Positions 15,277 to 22,754 are shown, counted from the stretch's first letter. The stretch is DNA of 33,703 bases from Bacteroides sp. (GCF_029057325.1 NZ_JAICZW010000103.1:1-33703); one strand, 5' to 3'. Notes: generated by a model from the letters alone, not told the origin. Program-made: numbers and translations.

Positions 15277-16749
15277 TCATTCAAACTTTTCCGCTTCCAG
15301 TCCCTGATAGATTTTCTTGATGACAGCGGCATCAAAAGGAACAGGAGTCGCCGATAAATCCGGTATGTTATAGGATTTCAAGGTCAGGTCATCTTTCTCC
15401 GGGTCCGACTGAGGGAGGACGAAGGGTTTGTGCGCCTTTCCTTCCGCATCCAGATAGGCGAAATAGATGCGCCCGTACTGCCCATCACCCCGCTTGCTGG
15501 CGAAAGCGAACCAGCGGCTGTCGGACGACCAACTGTGATAAGTGTCCGAACGGTTGGAATTGACCGCCGACAACGAATCAACGGTGCCTGTCTGCAAATC
15601 CATCAGTCGCAGCTCCGTTTCCCTGTGCCAAATGGGGAAAGTGCCGTAATCGGCAATCGTATAGAGCAGGTAGCGCCCGTCCGGAGAGACTTTCGGATGA
15701 CAGACGGAACTGCCGTTCAGCCGGGCGTTCCACAATGTATCTACCCGGCTGCCCCATTCGCCCCGTTCAGTATCAAACGGTATGCGGCACAATGAGTAGC
15801 GGAGCTTCTCTATGCTATCCGGCAGTGCCACCAACGGCGCGGAACAGAAATAGACCCACTTGCCATCGGCGGAGAAGGTCGGAAAGGTTTCCAATGCCAG
15901 GCTGTCTGCCGTCAGCGGAGAGACAATCATCCGGTTCTCATCCCAATCCGCGATAGCCAAGTCTGATGTCGTGTCATAAACTTCCAGCCGGCGGTTATCT
16001 GCCGCATGCAGCATGGGGATAATGATGTTTGAAGAGAATACGGCATACCGCCCGTCGGGATGAAAATCACCGTAAACGGCGGCAGATGTCATCCGGTCGT
16101 TCTTCAAAGCCAGCTTGCGCAGTCTGCCGTTGCGGTTCAGGATGGTTCCTCCTTTTTCACCGCGCAGATGGAACATCGAAAGGTTGCCGTTGTTCCTTCC
16201 ATGCACATGGCAATTCATACATTTGTTATCGGTCAGGCTATTGTCCGCCAATATGCGCTCCTCAAAATTCTCCATGCACCGTTCGCGAATCTGCAAGGCG
16301 TTCCAAACCTCATAGCCGGGTTCTATCAAGCGATAGCTGACGTAGGCATCTATCCGCTCAGGCATCACCCGCCATTCGAAAGAGGGATACCGCAGCCATT
16401 GTCCGGCTGTACGGGCGGTGACTGTCACCGTCAGCGCACGTCCTTTCTCGCTCTCCAGTAAGGAGCGCCAGGCTTTTTGCGGAAAAATCACCTTGTTGCC
16501 GTGTGCATGAACCTGCAAGCTGTCTGCCGTTCCCTTTACGTTGACAGATACGGCATCCACTCCTTCGTTCCGCAACAGGAAATTCAAAGGAGCCACATTG
16601 CAGGGGATGGTCACATCCTGGTATTCCGGATAGAGCACCAACGGTTGCAATGCAGGATGTGCCGATTCAGGGTAGGGGGCACAAGCGTGGAGGCTGTACA
16701 GCAACACTACCGCCATCATCCATATATTATACCTTATCTTCATATTCAT
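15277..16749 (-). CDS. PD40/TolB-like propeller lipoprotein with CxxCH heme motif (copy 2)
   Basis: The product has 490 residues from the ATG at 16749; the longer frame needs a TTG. Its lipobox is LHAC (Cys23). It shares its whole layout with copy 1. Shared features are 'YR.i.PGYEV' near residue 140, CMNCH at 177-181 with a downstream conserved His194 (FHLRGEKGG), and propeller blades (FHPDGRYAVFS, FPTFSADGKWVYFCS, SWSSDSRWFAFAS). It starts 12 bases after the short DUF6057-like gene and ends 55 bases before the long one. So DUF6057-propeller pairs occur twice in tandem. A redox or sensing role through a covalently bound heme is possible, but nothing in the sequence fixes the partner. Confidence 0.85.
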   Translation of the reverse strand: MNMKIRYNIWMMAVVLLYSLHACAPYPESAHPALQPLVLYPEYQDVTIPCNVAPLNFLLRNEGVDAVSVNVKGTADSLQVHAHGNKVIFPQKAWRSLLESEKGRALTVTVTARTAGQWLRYPSFEWRVMPERIDAYVSYRLIEPGYEVWNALQIRERCMENFEERILADNSLTDNKCMNCHVHGRNNGNLSMFHLRGEKGGTILNRNGRLRKLALKNDRMTSAAVYGDFHPDGRYAVFSSNIIIPMLHAADNRRLEVYDTTSDLAIADWDENRMIVSPLTADSLALETFPTFSADGKWVYFCSAPLVALPDSIEKLRYSLCRIPFDTERGEWGSRVDTLWNARLNGSSVCHPKVSPDGRYLLYTIADYGTFPIWHRETELRLMDLQTGTVDSLSAVNSNRSDTYHSWSSDSRWFAFASKRGDGQYGRIYFAYLDAEGKAHKPFVLPQSDPEKDDLTLKSYNIPDLSATPVPFDAAVIKKIYQGLEAEKFE

Positions 16750-16761
16750 CTTCAACGTTTA

Positions 16762-18222
16762 TCACTTACGGCCCGTCGCCTGCCTCTTCGCCGCATAATG
16801 GAAATAAAACCAGTATGTATTTTCATATTTAGCCTGCAAAGCGGTGCCGTTCCCTCCATTCGCTTCGTAGATTCGGGTATAGTCACCGAATTCTTCCAGC
16901 ACTTGGGGCGGAATGTTCCATTTCCTCACCTCCTCCGGCGAAGCCTTGCTTCCCGCAAGATAGACAAGCAATCCTTCGGCATACAGCCTGCATGGAATCT
17001 TTTCCGTGGAAAACTCCCGGTAGTCTTCGGCAAAAGCCTGTATGTCTTTATTCAACAGGTCGAAGCACAGCAAATAGTCATACGCCTGCCTGTTTTGGGG
17101 GTTGCCGCGTAGCAGATGACGAAGCGAGAGAGGAATGTTGCCGGCAGTGCGCAACGCATCTTCGGCAGGTATCAGTTGTCGTTTTCGTTCCAGCCACCGT
17201 TTCACTTCGGCAGTCTGCCTGCCGGGCATACGGCGTTCCGCCCAATCGCGGTAGCACATCGTCTTTTGCAGCAGGCGGAGGTACTTCATCGCCGCCGCTT
17301 CGTCGCCGTTCACCAGGTTGATTTCCGCTAACCGCCTGACAGCTCTTGCGCCGGTGTGGCGCGGAGAGAAAATCATACCTAAGAGAGCGGCATGTTCTGC
17401 CATTGTCATGTCTCCCAATGCGAACCAGACTTCATTGGCCGCATAGATGGCGAGAGGAGTGGAGGTGGGAGCCACGGGCAAGAACAATCCGTCGGAAGCC
17501 GGTTGATAGTGTCCTGTCAGCAGTTCGGGAAGTTGTCCTTGTTGCGCGTTCAGCAGATTGTAATAGTAGGCGGTGAACGGAGATGGATATTTGTCCTCCG
17601 CCAATAGCTTCCGCACCTTTTCCGAACGGCCGAAGTACATTTCCGAATCCAGCGCCAAGAAGTATTCACGCTGCCAATCGGGGGTATCGAACCATCGGGA
17701 CGATCGGTTTCCGCAACCGAACAGCCAATAACCGGCCGCCAATAGGAAGGCGCTCAACGGCACTCCCCATCGCATCGAACGTCGCAAGCAGCAACGGCAC
17801 AGCCATAAAACGCCTCCAATGCCCGTCAGTGCAATGGTGCCGGACAGCGGATGGCTCAACCCGCATTGTCTTCCGGTTTCCCAAGCCACCGCCAATATCG
17901 CGGGAAGCCATGCCCACCGTCCGATGTAAGGAAGCAGCAAGCGGAATACGACGGTTCCCCAAAGCAACAGCACGATTGTCATCACTGCCGGACCGCCTCC
18001 TTCGTAATAAAAGAATTGGGTGAGAAAATCTCCCGTCAAGCGTGCCAATGCCGCCGGATGCCGCAGGTATTCGGTCAGCGGTTCGGCGGCAAACACAAAA
18101 AGTTGTGTCTGCTCTCTATGGAACAGATGGTAAGGCAGCATCCGAAAGAAAAAGAGGAACAGCGACAAAGCGCCGGCTCCCGCTACTCCCCACTCAATGT
18201 ATTTCCTTTTGCGAGCTTTCAT
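16762..18222 (-). CDS. DUF6057-like membrane protein, short copy
   Basis: The product has 486 residues, about 100 shorter than its paralogue because the middle membrane region has fewer segments. It keeps the hallmark after the first membrane segment (FHREQTQLFVFAAEPLTEYL, LTGDFLTQFFYYEGGG) and the TPR-like helical tail (LAEINLVNGDEAAAMKYLRLLQK, NRQAYDYLLCFDLL). Its start codon lies inside the end of the DUF4369 gene (29-bp overlap), which suggests coupled translation. The two copies differ enough that the duplication is old. Function is unknown; the family name is from memory. Confidence 0.85.
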   Translation of the reverse strand: MKARKRKYIEWGVAGAGALSLFLFFFRMLPYHLFHREQTQLFVFAAEPLTEYLRHPAALARLTGDFLTQFFYYEGGGPAVMTIVLLLWGTVVFRLLLPYIGRWAWLPAILAVAWETGRQCGLSHPLSGTIALTGIGGVLWLCRCCLRRSMRWGVPLSAFLLAAGYWLFGCGNRSSRWFDTPDWQREYFLALDSEMYFGRSEKVRKLLAEDKYPSPFTAYYYNLLNAQQGQLPELLTGHYQPASDGLFLPVAPTSTPLAIYAANEVWFALGDMTMAEHAALLGMIFSPRHTGARAVRRLAEINLVNGDEAAAMKYLRLLQKTMCYRDWAERRMPGRQTAEVKRWLERKRQLIPAEDALRTAGNIPLSLRHLLRGNPQNRQAYDYLLCFDLLNKDIQAFAEDYREFSTEKIPCRLYAEGLLVYLAGSKASPEEVRKWNIPPQVLEEFGDYTRIYEANGGNGTALQAKYENTYWFYFHYAAKRQATGRK

Positions 18223-18814
18223 CCAACTCTTTCTTTTGTTCTTCCGTCAGGGTGCCGCGCAATATCTTCTGCATAAACACTCCCAACGTATTGTTTCCTT
18301 GCGCCGTCAAAAAGGCGAAATTTCTCTCTTGCTCTTGCAGTCTCAGCGTATCGCGCTTCCGTAGCAGTCGAACGGAATCCTTTCCGACTGCAGTTTTCTG
18401 CGCTTCCCATATCTGGCGGTAGTCCGCCTGCCTCTTTTCACGGTCTTCTTTCCACGCTTGCAGGGCATCGTTCTGCGCAGTGCCCGTCACCGACCCGATG
18501 GAATCAGCCTTTACGTAGATGGTGCCCGGCTCCGTCACCACCAGCAGTTCCTGAATGCGGATACGCAACTGATGGCGCAGGCGCAGCACCTTCATTTCCT
18601 CTCCTTTTCCGGAGAAGGAAAAAGAAGCGTTGGCTATTTTCACAGAGTCCACCCGTCCCGGAGCATTCTCCATCGGAACAAGGTATATCCACTCACCATC
18701 GTATTGCACGGACGGCAATGTCCCCTCAATCTGATAGTTCCGTTCGCTATTTCCGCATCCCGCCCACAAAAGGCAACTCACGCAGAAAAGCAGGAAAAGC
18801 TTCTTTACTCCCAT
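18194..18814 (-). CDS. DUF4369-type lipoprotein without thioredoxin domain
   Basis: The product has 206 residues with lipobox WAGC (Cys20). The core (NYQIEGTLPSVQYDGEWIYL, RVDSVKIANASFSFSGKGE, LLVVTEPGTIYVKADSIGSV) matches the DUF4369 domain. In Bacteroidota that domain usually precedes an AhpC/TlpA thioredoxin domain. Here the protein ends after a charged helical stretch and has no CxxC, so the thioredoxin half is absent. It starts six bases after the Rid-like gene and overlaps the next gene. It could be an envelope partner of the heme-propeller proteins. The family assignment is fairly sure, the role is not. Confidence 0.85.
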   Translation of the reverse strand: MGVKKLFLLFCVSCLLWAGCGNSERNYQIEGTLPSVQYDGEWIYLVPMENAPGRVDSVKIANASFSFSGKGEEMKVLRLRHQLRIRIQELLVVTEPGTIYVKADSIGSVTGTAQNDALQAWKEDREKRQADYRQIWEAQKTAVGKDSVRLLRKRDTLRLQEQERNFAFLTAQGNNTLGVFMQKILRGTLTEEQKKELDESSQKEIH

Positions 18815-18820
18815 GCCACT

Positions 18821-19942
18821 TTAAATTTTCTTCACTGCCATACATTCCATCTCCACCAGCCAACCCGGGCGGCAGACGGGAGCCAATGTGATGACTCTCG
18901 GCGTATCGGGGAAGCGCATGTCGAACATCTCTTTCACCACGGCATAGTCTGCCATATCGCGCAGATAGACAATGATATGCCCCACATCTTCAAAACCGCA
19001 ATCCGCCTCCTTCAGCAGGGCTTCCACGTTCTCCCACATCCGTTCCGTCTGCCGGCGGATGTCTCCGGCATATACCACTTCTCCACGGTTGTTGATGCTT
19101 GCCGTGCCGGAAATGAGTACCAGCCGGCGGCCGTCGTAATCCACCGCCGTGCCCCGTTCGAAGCTGACTCCATATTCGTAGGTGGGATTCAGGTGGGTAC
19201 GGGCATAGAGGTATTTCACCTGTCCGGGCTTCAGCCCCTCCATGGCAAAGGCATCCAGCATCACCAGCGCCTTGGGGTCGGCATGCCGCCCGCCGATGCC
19301 GGTACTGGCTATGTAGTGTGTCTTTTCCGTCAGGTTCTGGGTGACGAACATTTCATTGCGCGCCTTCACCACTCCGGCATAATTGCAATCTACGTTCTGC
19401 ACGAATATCCAGGTGCGCAGGCAGTTGTCTGCCAGGGCGCATCCCTCTTCCATCAGTTGCATGGCATAGTCGTTGAGCAACAGGCGCATCTGGTATTCCG
19501 AATTGGCGGCACGGTTGAAGCTGCCCCCCATCCAGAGCTGCCGGTAGGCGCCGCGCCGCACCTCATACAGCCCGTTTGGCAACGCCTTGGTCTGCACATG
19601 GGTTTGCAGATGGGCCCACAAAGCGATTTTGGTGCCATCCAGCGGCGGCTGCTCCACCACCGACAAGGCGCAATCGGAAGTTTCCGCCACTGTGGCAAGC
19701 AACGGTTCCGCCTGATTGGCGGCATCACTCAAGAAGAATCTTTTGAAGACGGCCACGGCCTCGGGAAGTCTGTCCCTCACCACAGCGGCATAAGCATCCA
19801 GCACGGCATCCACCTGCTCCATATAGCTTTGCTTCGGGTCGGTGGCATGTATCATCAGGTGATATTCGGTCACTCCGCCTTCTACGGCAAATTCGGCGAC
19901 TTCGGCCCTGCCGGAAGGATAAGAGTAGGAAGTGTATTTCAT
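18821..19942 (-). CDS. Chorismatase/Rid-superfamily protein, head of the DUF6057 operon
   Basis: The product has 373 residues, no signal peptide, and so is cytoplasmic. Residues ~1-115 resemble one YjgF/Rid fold (SVVEQPPLDGTKIALWAHL). Residues ~165-215 carry a block like that of FkbO/Hyg5/XanB2-type chorismatases (CLRTWIFVQNVDCNYAGVVKAR, then ASTGIGG). Residues ~270-373 form a second Rid fold (LVLISGTASINNRGEVVYAG, QTERMWENVEALL). Such enzymes split chorismate to hydroxybenzoate or dihydroxy acids, but many relatives have no known substrate. It is the first gene after a clear -7 box and is six bases from the DUF4369 gene. The Rid fold is near certain; chorismatase activity is an inference. 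Confidence 0.82.
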   Translation of the reverse strand: MKYTSYSYPSGRAEVAEFAVEGGVTEYHLMIHATDPKQSYMEQVDAVLDAYAAVVRDRLPEAVAVFKRFFLSDAANQAEPLLATVAETSDCALSVVEQPPLDGTKIALWAHLQTHVQTKALPNGLYEVRRGAYRQLWMGGSFNRAANSEYQMRLLLNDYAMQLMEEGCALADNCLRTWIFVQNVDCNYAGVVKARNEMFVTQNLTEKTHYIASTGIGGRHADPKALVMLDAFAMEGLKPGQVKYLYARTHLNPTYEYGVSFERGTAVDYDGRRLVLISGTASINNRGEVVYAGDIRRQTERMWENVEALLKEADCGFEDVGHIIVYLRDMADYAVVKEMFDMRFPDTPRVITLAPVCRPGWLVEMECMAVKKI

Positions 19943-19971
19943 ATTGTTGATAAGAGATTGTTTCTACACGC

Positions 19972-19979
19972 CAAAGATA
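19972..19979 (-). promoter_or_regulatory. -7 box of the chorismatase-like operon
   Basis: TATCTTTG on the minus strand fits TAnnTTTG and lies 29 bases before the start codon. No perfect TTTG -33 is seen. A divergent promoter for the HU-like gene lies ~165 bp away. The shared mannan-PUL 15-mer is absent here, so this operon is probably under separate control. Confidence 0.55.
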
Positions 19980-20116
19980 AGACATTTCTCTGACAGAAAG
20001 TAGAAAAAGCCCTCACTTTTGTCCGTCTCTTGCCGAAAAAACTTTAGCTTTAGCCTTTCCAGTCTTTGTATAGCGAAGACAGAATGCGGTTCGGCAAAAA
20101 CTATTAGAGCAAGCTC

Positions 20117-20148
20117 ATTGTTTTTGTGCTTACCTTTACGTATCTTTG
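20117..20148 (+). promoter_or_regulatory. Promoter of the HU-like gene
   Basis: ATTG at 20117-20120 (near -33 consensus TTTG) and TATCTTTG at 20141-20148 are spaced 20 bp apart. Transcription would begin near 20155, so the leader of about 295 nt would contain the palindromic array and the second hairpin element described below. Confidence 0.6.
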
Positions 20149-20161
20149 TGCTGTTCTTTGC

Positions 20162-20253
20162 AAGTGAACCACCCGGGTCGTTCAATCGGCCAACCCGGGT
20201 TGTTCAATCGAACGACCGGAGTTGTTCAGCCGAACGACCCGGGTGGTTCACTT
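20162..20253. repeat. Four-unit, 22-bp-period palindromic array before HU-like gene
   Basis: CCCGGG cores (third copy degenerate, CCGGAG) start at 20172, 20194, 20216 and 20238, exactly 22 bp apart, within units ending GGTyGTTCA-like. The outermost 22 bases at each end (20162-20183 and 20232-20253) are perfect reverse complements. As RNA this would fold into one long stem with an internal branched section. The layout is the same as at 9317-9402 although the sequence differs. Confidence 0.85.
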
Positions 20254-20280
20254 ATAAAGAACGGTATTCAAGCGAAGAAA

Positions 20281-20426
20281 GGAGTTATATAGGAGAAAGG
20301 GGGTATCGGAAGTTGGAAGGAGGTGTCGGAAGTTATCGGTCGATGCCCCGCCTTGTGCAAGCAGGATTATCGGCTTCTAACTCCTGCTTACTTCCGAATA
20401 ACTTCCGCTCACTCCTTTCTCCCCCA
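20281..20426. repeat. Inverted-repeat element with CGGAAGTT words in HU-like leader
   Basis: CGGAAGTT at 20307-20314 pairs with AACTTCCG at 20400-20407, and CGGAAGT at 20327-20333 with ACTTCCG at 20390-20396. GGAG-rich sequence on the left faces CTCC-rich sequence on the right. The middle (TTGTGCAAGCAGGAT...ATCGGCTT) resembles the element at 32844-32902. It occupies the leader just before the HU-like gene. Confidence 0.5.
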
Positions 20427-20449
20427 TAAAACAACAAAACATCTGAATT

Positions 20450-21088
20450 ATGGCCATTGTATATGACTGGTACGAGAATCCGGGCGCGGAAGGCGATCCG
20501 GAAGAGAGGGGACTCCATCCCCGTCCGCTGCTCAACGGGAAGGTGAGCATGAAACAACTGTATGCACGAGTACATGCCCGCAGCTCGCTCACGGTGGGCG
20601 ATGTGATGAACGCGATAGACTGCCTGACGAAAATCTGCGGGGAAGAGTTGCGCGACGGACACGAGGTGCACATCGAGGGATTGGGTTACTTTGTCCCCAC
20701 CCTGGAAGCCACGCAGAAGGTGACCCGCAGCACTCCGAACAAACATCTGAAAATCCGTTTGAAAAGCATCAGTTTCCGACCCGACATCAAGCTGAAACAA
20801 GCGATGACGGGTGTCAGCGCCGTCCGCAGCAAATATACCCGCTGCTCCCGGCAATTGTCGGAAGTGGAGATAGACAGGGTGCTGGAAGCGTATTTCGCCA
20901 AACACGACGTGCTGATTCGCAGCGACTTCCAAGAGCTGTGCGGCATGGCACGCACCACGGCGAACATCCACTTGAAACGGCTGCAGCAAGAAGGCAAACT
21001 GAAAAACGTGGGGAAGCGCACGCAGCCCATCTACCGTCCTATGCCGGGATACTACGGAATGTCGTGCGACGCGGTTGTGGGGCGGTGA
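20450..21088 (+). CDS. HU/IHF-like DNA-binding protein with C-terminal winged-helix-like segment
   Basis: The product has 212 residues and no signal peptide. Residues ~30-125 follow the Bacteroidota HU-like (HU-HIG type) fold, with helices (LTVGDVMNAIDCLTKICGEEL) and the strand DGHEVHIEGLGYFVPTL. Residues ~135-200 contain a possible winged-helix segment (FQELCGMARTTANIHLKRL then a basic QEGKLKNVGKRTQPIYRP). Such proteins are abundant in Bacteroidota and are thought to be chromatin-type or regulatory proteins. It stands alone on the plus strand between two minus-strand blocks with a long, highly repetitive leader, which suggests post-transcriptional or autoregulatory control. The family call is confident; its target is unknown. 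Confidence 0.88.
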   Translation: MAIVYDWYENPGAEGDPEERGLHPRPLLNGKVSMKQLYARVHARSSLTVGDVMNAIDCLTKICGEELRDGHEVHIEGLGYFVPTLEATQKVTRSTPNKHLKIRLKSISFRPDIKLKQAMTGVSAVRSKYTRCSRQLSEVEIDRVLEAYFAKHDVLIRSDFQELCGMARTTANIHLKRLQQEGKLKNVGKRTQPIYRPMPGYYGMSCDAVVGR

Positions 21089-21185
21089 AGGCAGAAAGAC
21101 AACGCGGTTTCACCGGAAATGCCGATGAACAGAGGGTAGGAGGGTGAAGGAGGCGAAAGGTGAAAATAAAATTACCTGCCTGTCT

Positions 21186-21217
21186 CTTGTCTTGACAGAA
21201 TAATTATCCTATATTTG
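21186..21217 (+). promoter_or_regulatory. Promoter of the Rpn-family gene
   Basis: CTTG at 21186-21189 (-33-like) and TATATTTG at 21210-21217 are 20 bp apart. The start would be near 21224, leaving a short leader before the ATG at 21247. Confidence 0.6.
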
Positions 21218-21246
21218 TGTGTCAATAAACCAAAAACATTGAAGAT

Positions 21247-22164
21247 ATGATTATTAGCATTGCAAATCCGATATACGACGCTGTGTTCAAATACCTCATG
21301 GAAGACAGCCGCGTGGCGCGTACCATCCTGTCCGCACTCTTGAAGCGTGAGGTTGTGGAACTGGAAATGCGCAAGCACGAATACGCCAACAGCAGCCGGA
21401 ACAAGATTTCCATGTTCCGCATCGATTTCGGTGCCAAGGTCAGGCAAGATGACGGCAGCCTGAAACTCATATTGATTGAATTGCAAAAGACTTGGGTGGA
21501 GACCGAAACGCTCCGCTTCCGCCAATACCTCGGCACCCAATACGCCGACCCTGACAATATGCTGAAGGACGGAAGCCAAGCGGAGCACGGCATACCGATG
21601 GTGACGGTTTACCTGCTGGGGCACCGTGTGGGGGACATCGAAGAGCCCGTGGTTTATGTGCGCCACAAGGCATACGATTACGACGGGGAGGAGGTGACCA
21701 AAGGCATTCCCGACCCCTTTGTGGAGAGCTTGGTCCACGACAGCATCATTGTACAGATTCCTTTGCTGCACGGTTATGTGGGCAACCGGCTGGAGGAGAT
21801 ATTAAGCATATTCGACCAGACGAAGAAGGCCTGCGGCAATGCCCAAGTTCTCAACATAGATGAGGACAAGTATAGCGGCGATGTCGAAATGGAATATATC
21901 CTTCACCGCCTTCTGTCAGCCGCTTCCAATGCAAAACTAAGACAAGATATGAATGTAGAAGACGAATATTTCTCTGCTATAGAGAACCGTGATACAGCTA
22001 TCATGATGCGTGACAAAAAAATAGCCGAACAGGATGCGCAGATTGAAGCGAAGGACGCGCAGATTGAAGCACAAAGTACAGCCTTGCTTGCTTCCGCAAA
22101 GGCTCTAAAGGAGGCGGGGCTATCTGATGAGCAGATAAAAGCCCTGACAGGAGTTATCCTTTAA
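21247..22164 (+). CDS. Rpn-family PD-(D/E)XK nuclease
   Basis: The product has 305 residues. The N-terminal YDAVFKYLMED and the nuclease core, Asp60 in FRIDF and Glu78 in LIELQK, match the Rpn/transposase_31-type PD-(D/E)XK fold with its E-x-Q variant. Residues ~235-280 are a charged helix with two heptads (DAQIEAK, DAQIEAQ). The end (LKEAGLSDEQIKALTGV) is the usual Rpn tail. Rpn proteins cut DNA and some act in phage defence, with the C-terminal part alone serving as an inhibitor. It has its own promoter and converges on the SusCD operon across a shared terminator. Its copy number elsewhere in the genome is unknown. Confidence 0.9.
   Translation: MIISIANPIYDAVFKYLMEDSRVARTILSALLKREVVELEMRKHEYANSSRNKISMFRIDFGAKVRQDDGSLKLILIELQKTWVETETLRFRQYLGTQYADPDNMLKDGSQAEHGIPMVTVYLLGHRVGDIEEPVVYVRHKAYDYDGEEVTKGIPDPFVESLVHDSIIVQIPLLHGYVGNRLEEILSIFDQTKKACGNAQVLNIDEDKYSGDVEMEYILHRLLSAASNAKLRQDMNVEDEYFSAIENRDTAIMMRDKKIAEQDAQIEAKDAQIEAQSTALLASAKALKEAGLSDEQIKALTGVIL
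21949..22164 (+). other. Possible internal start giving a C-terminal Rpn short form
   Basis: An in-frame ATG (Met235) preceded by A-rich sequence could start a 71-residue protein made of the heptad-repeat helix and the conserved tail. In studied enteric Rpn genes, an intragenic short protein of this kind neutralises the nuclease. No initiation site can be proven here because Bacteroides does not rely on strong Shine-Dalgarno sites. Met215 and Met253 are alternatives. Confidence 0.25.
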
Positions 22165-22193
22165 TGCTTCTGCATATTTGCAGGCAAAGACAA

Positions 22194-22237
22194 TAAGGCA
22201 GAAAAGGCGAATCTTACGACTCGCCTTTTCTGCCTTA
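22194..22237. terminator. Shared terminator hairpin between Rpn gene and SusCD operon
   Basis: A perfect 17-bp stem pairs 22194-22210 with 22221-22237 around a 10-nt loop. It lies ~30 bases after the Rpn stop and ~125 bases after the last minus-strand PUL gene. The T-runs are weak on both sides, but the position between convergent genes suggests a bidirectional terminator. Confidence 0.75.
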
Positions 22238-22363
22238 ATCATTAAACAATTGTACGATGTGACGCTTGCCTGCACAAGCTGTCGATGTTACGGGCGGCTA
22301 AATGCCGGGGGAACGACAACTGTTTTGAATTGAATATCTTTTTATATATTCTACAGATAGAGA

Positions 22364-22754
22364 TTATTTTTCAGGAGCATCAATAACTGTAAATCCGACA
22401 TGACCACCTTCATAAAATGTCACTGTCGAACCTACGCTTACAGGATTACCATTTGCAACCGCAGAATAGCCATCAGCTATATATTGTTCCACTTGGTATA
22501 AAATAGTACCATATGCTCATATATGTAACACTTCCGTGCAGCATAACACTTTCGCCAGTATCCTGATTTGAAAAAGTAATAGAACCACCCGTGAATTCCG
22601 GTGTCGAAGTTATTACTACCTTTGCATGTCCTTCTGGAGTAGAACAGTTATATGACATCGGATAAGGTCCAGAGACCTTAGTTACTTGCTCATTATTTGC
22701 ATTTGCGGTTAACGCAAACAAAATAAAAGAAATAATTAGAAATATATTTTTCAT
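22364..22754 (-). pseudogene. Small secreted protein of the SusCD operon, broken by a frameshift
   Basis: Reading starts at MKNIFLIISFILFAL with a signal peptide ending near ANANN, runs through VTKVSGPYPMSYN and SITFSNQDTGESVML, and in this frame stops at 22473. In another frame the protein clearly continues as AYGTILYQVEQYIADG, NGNPVSVGSTVTFYEGGHVG and TVIDAPEK to a stop at 22364. The break lies around 22500-22515 in an ATATATGAGCATATGG-like stretch. The intact protein would have about 130 residues. It is the last gene after SusC, SusD and a surface lipoprotein, 67 bases after the latter. The family is not recognised. One missing or extra base could be real or a sequencing error. Confidence 0.7.

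Noticed and set aside
18458..19993. A 511-codon open frame on the plus strand across the chorismatase-like and DUF4369 genes
   Set aside because: It is antisense to two genes with clear domains and lipobox, its residues are rich in His, Gly and Arg as in frame shadows, and it shows no domain.
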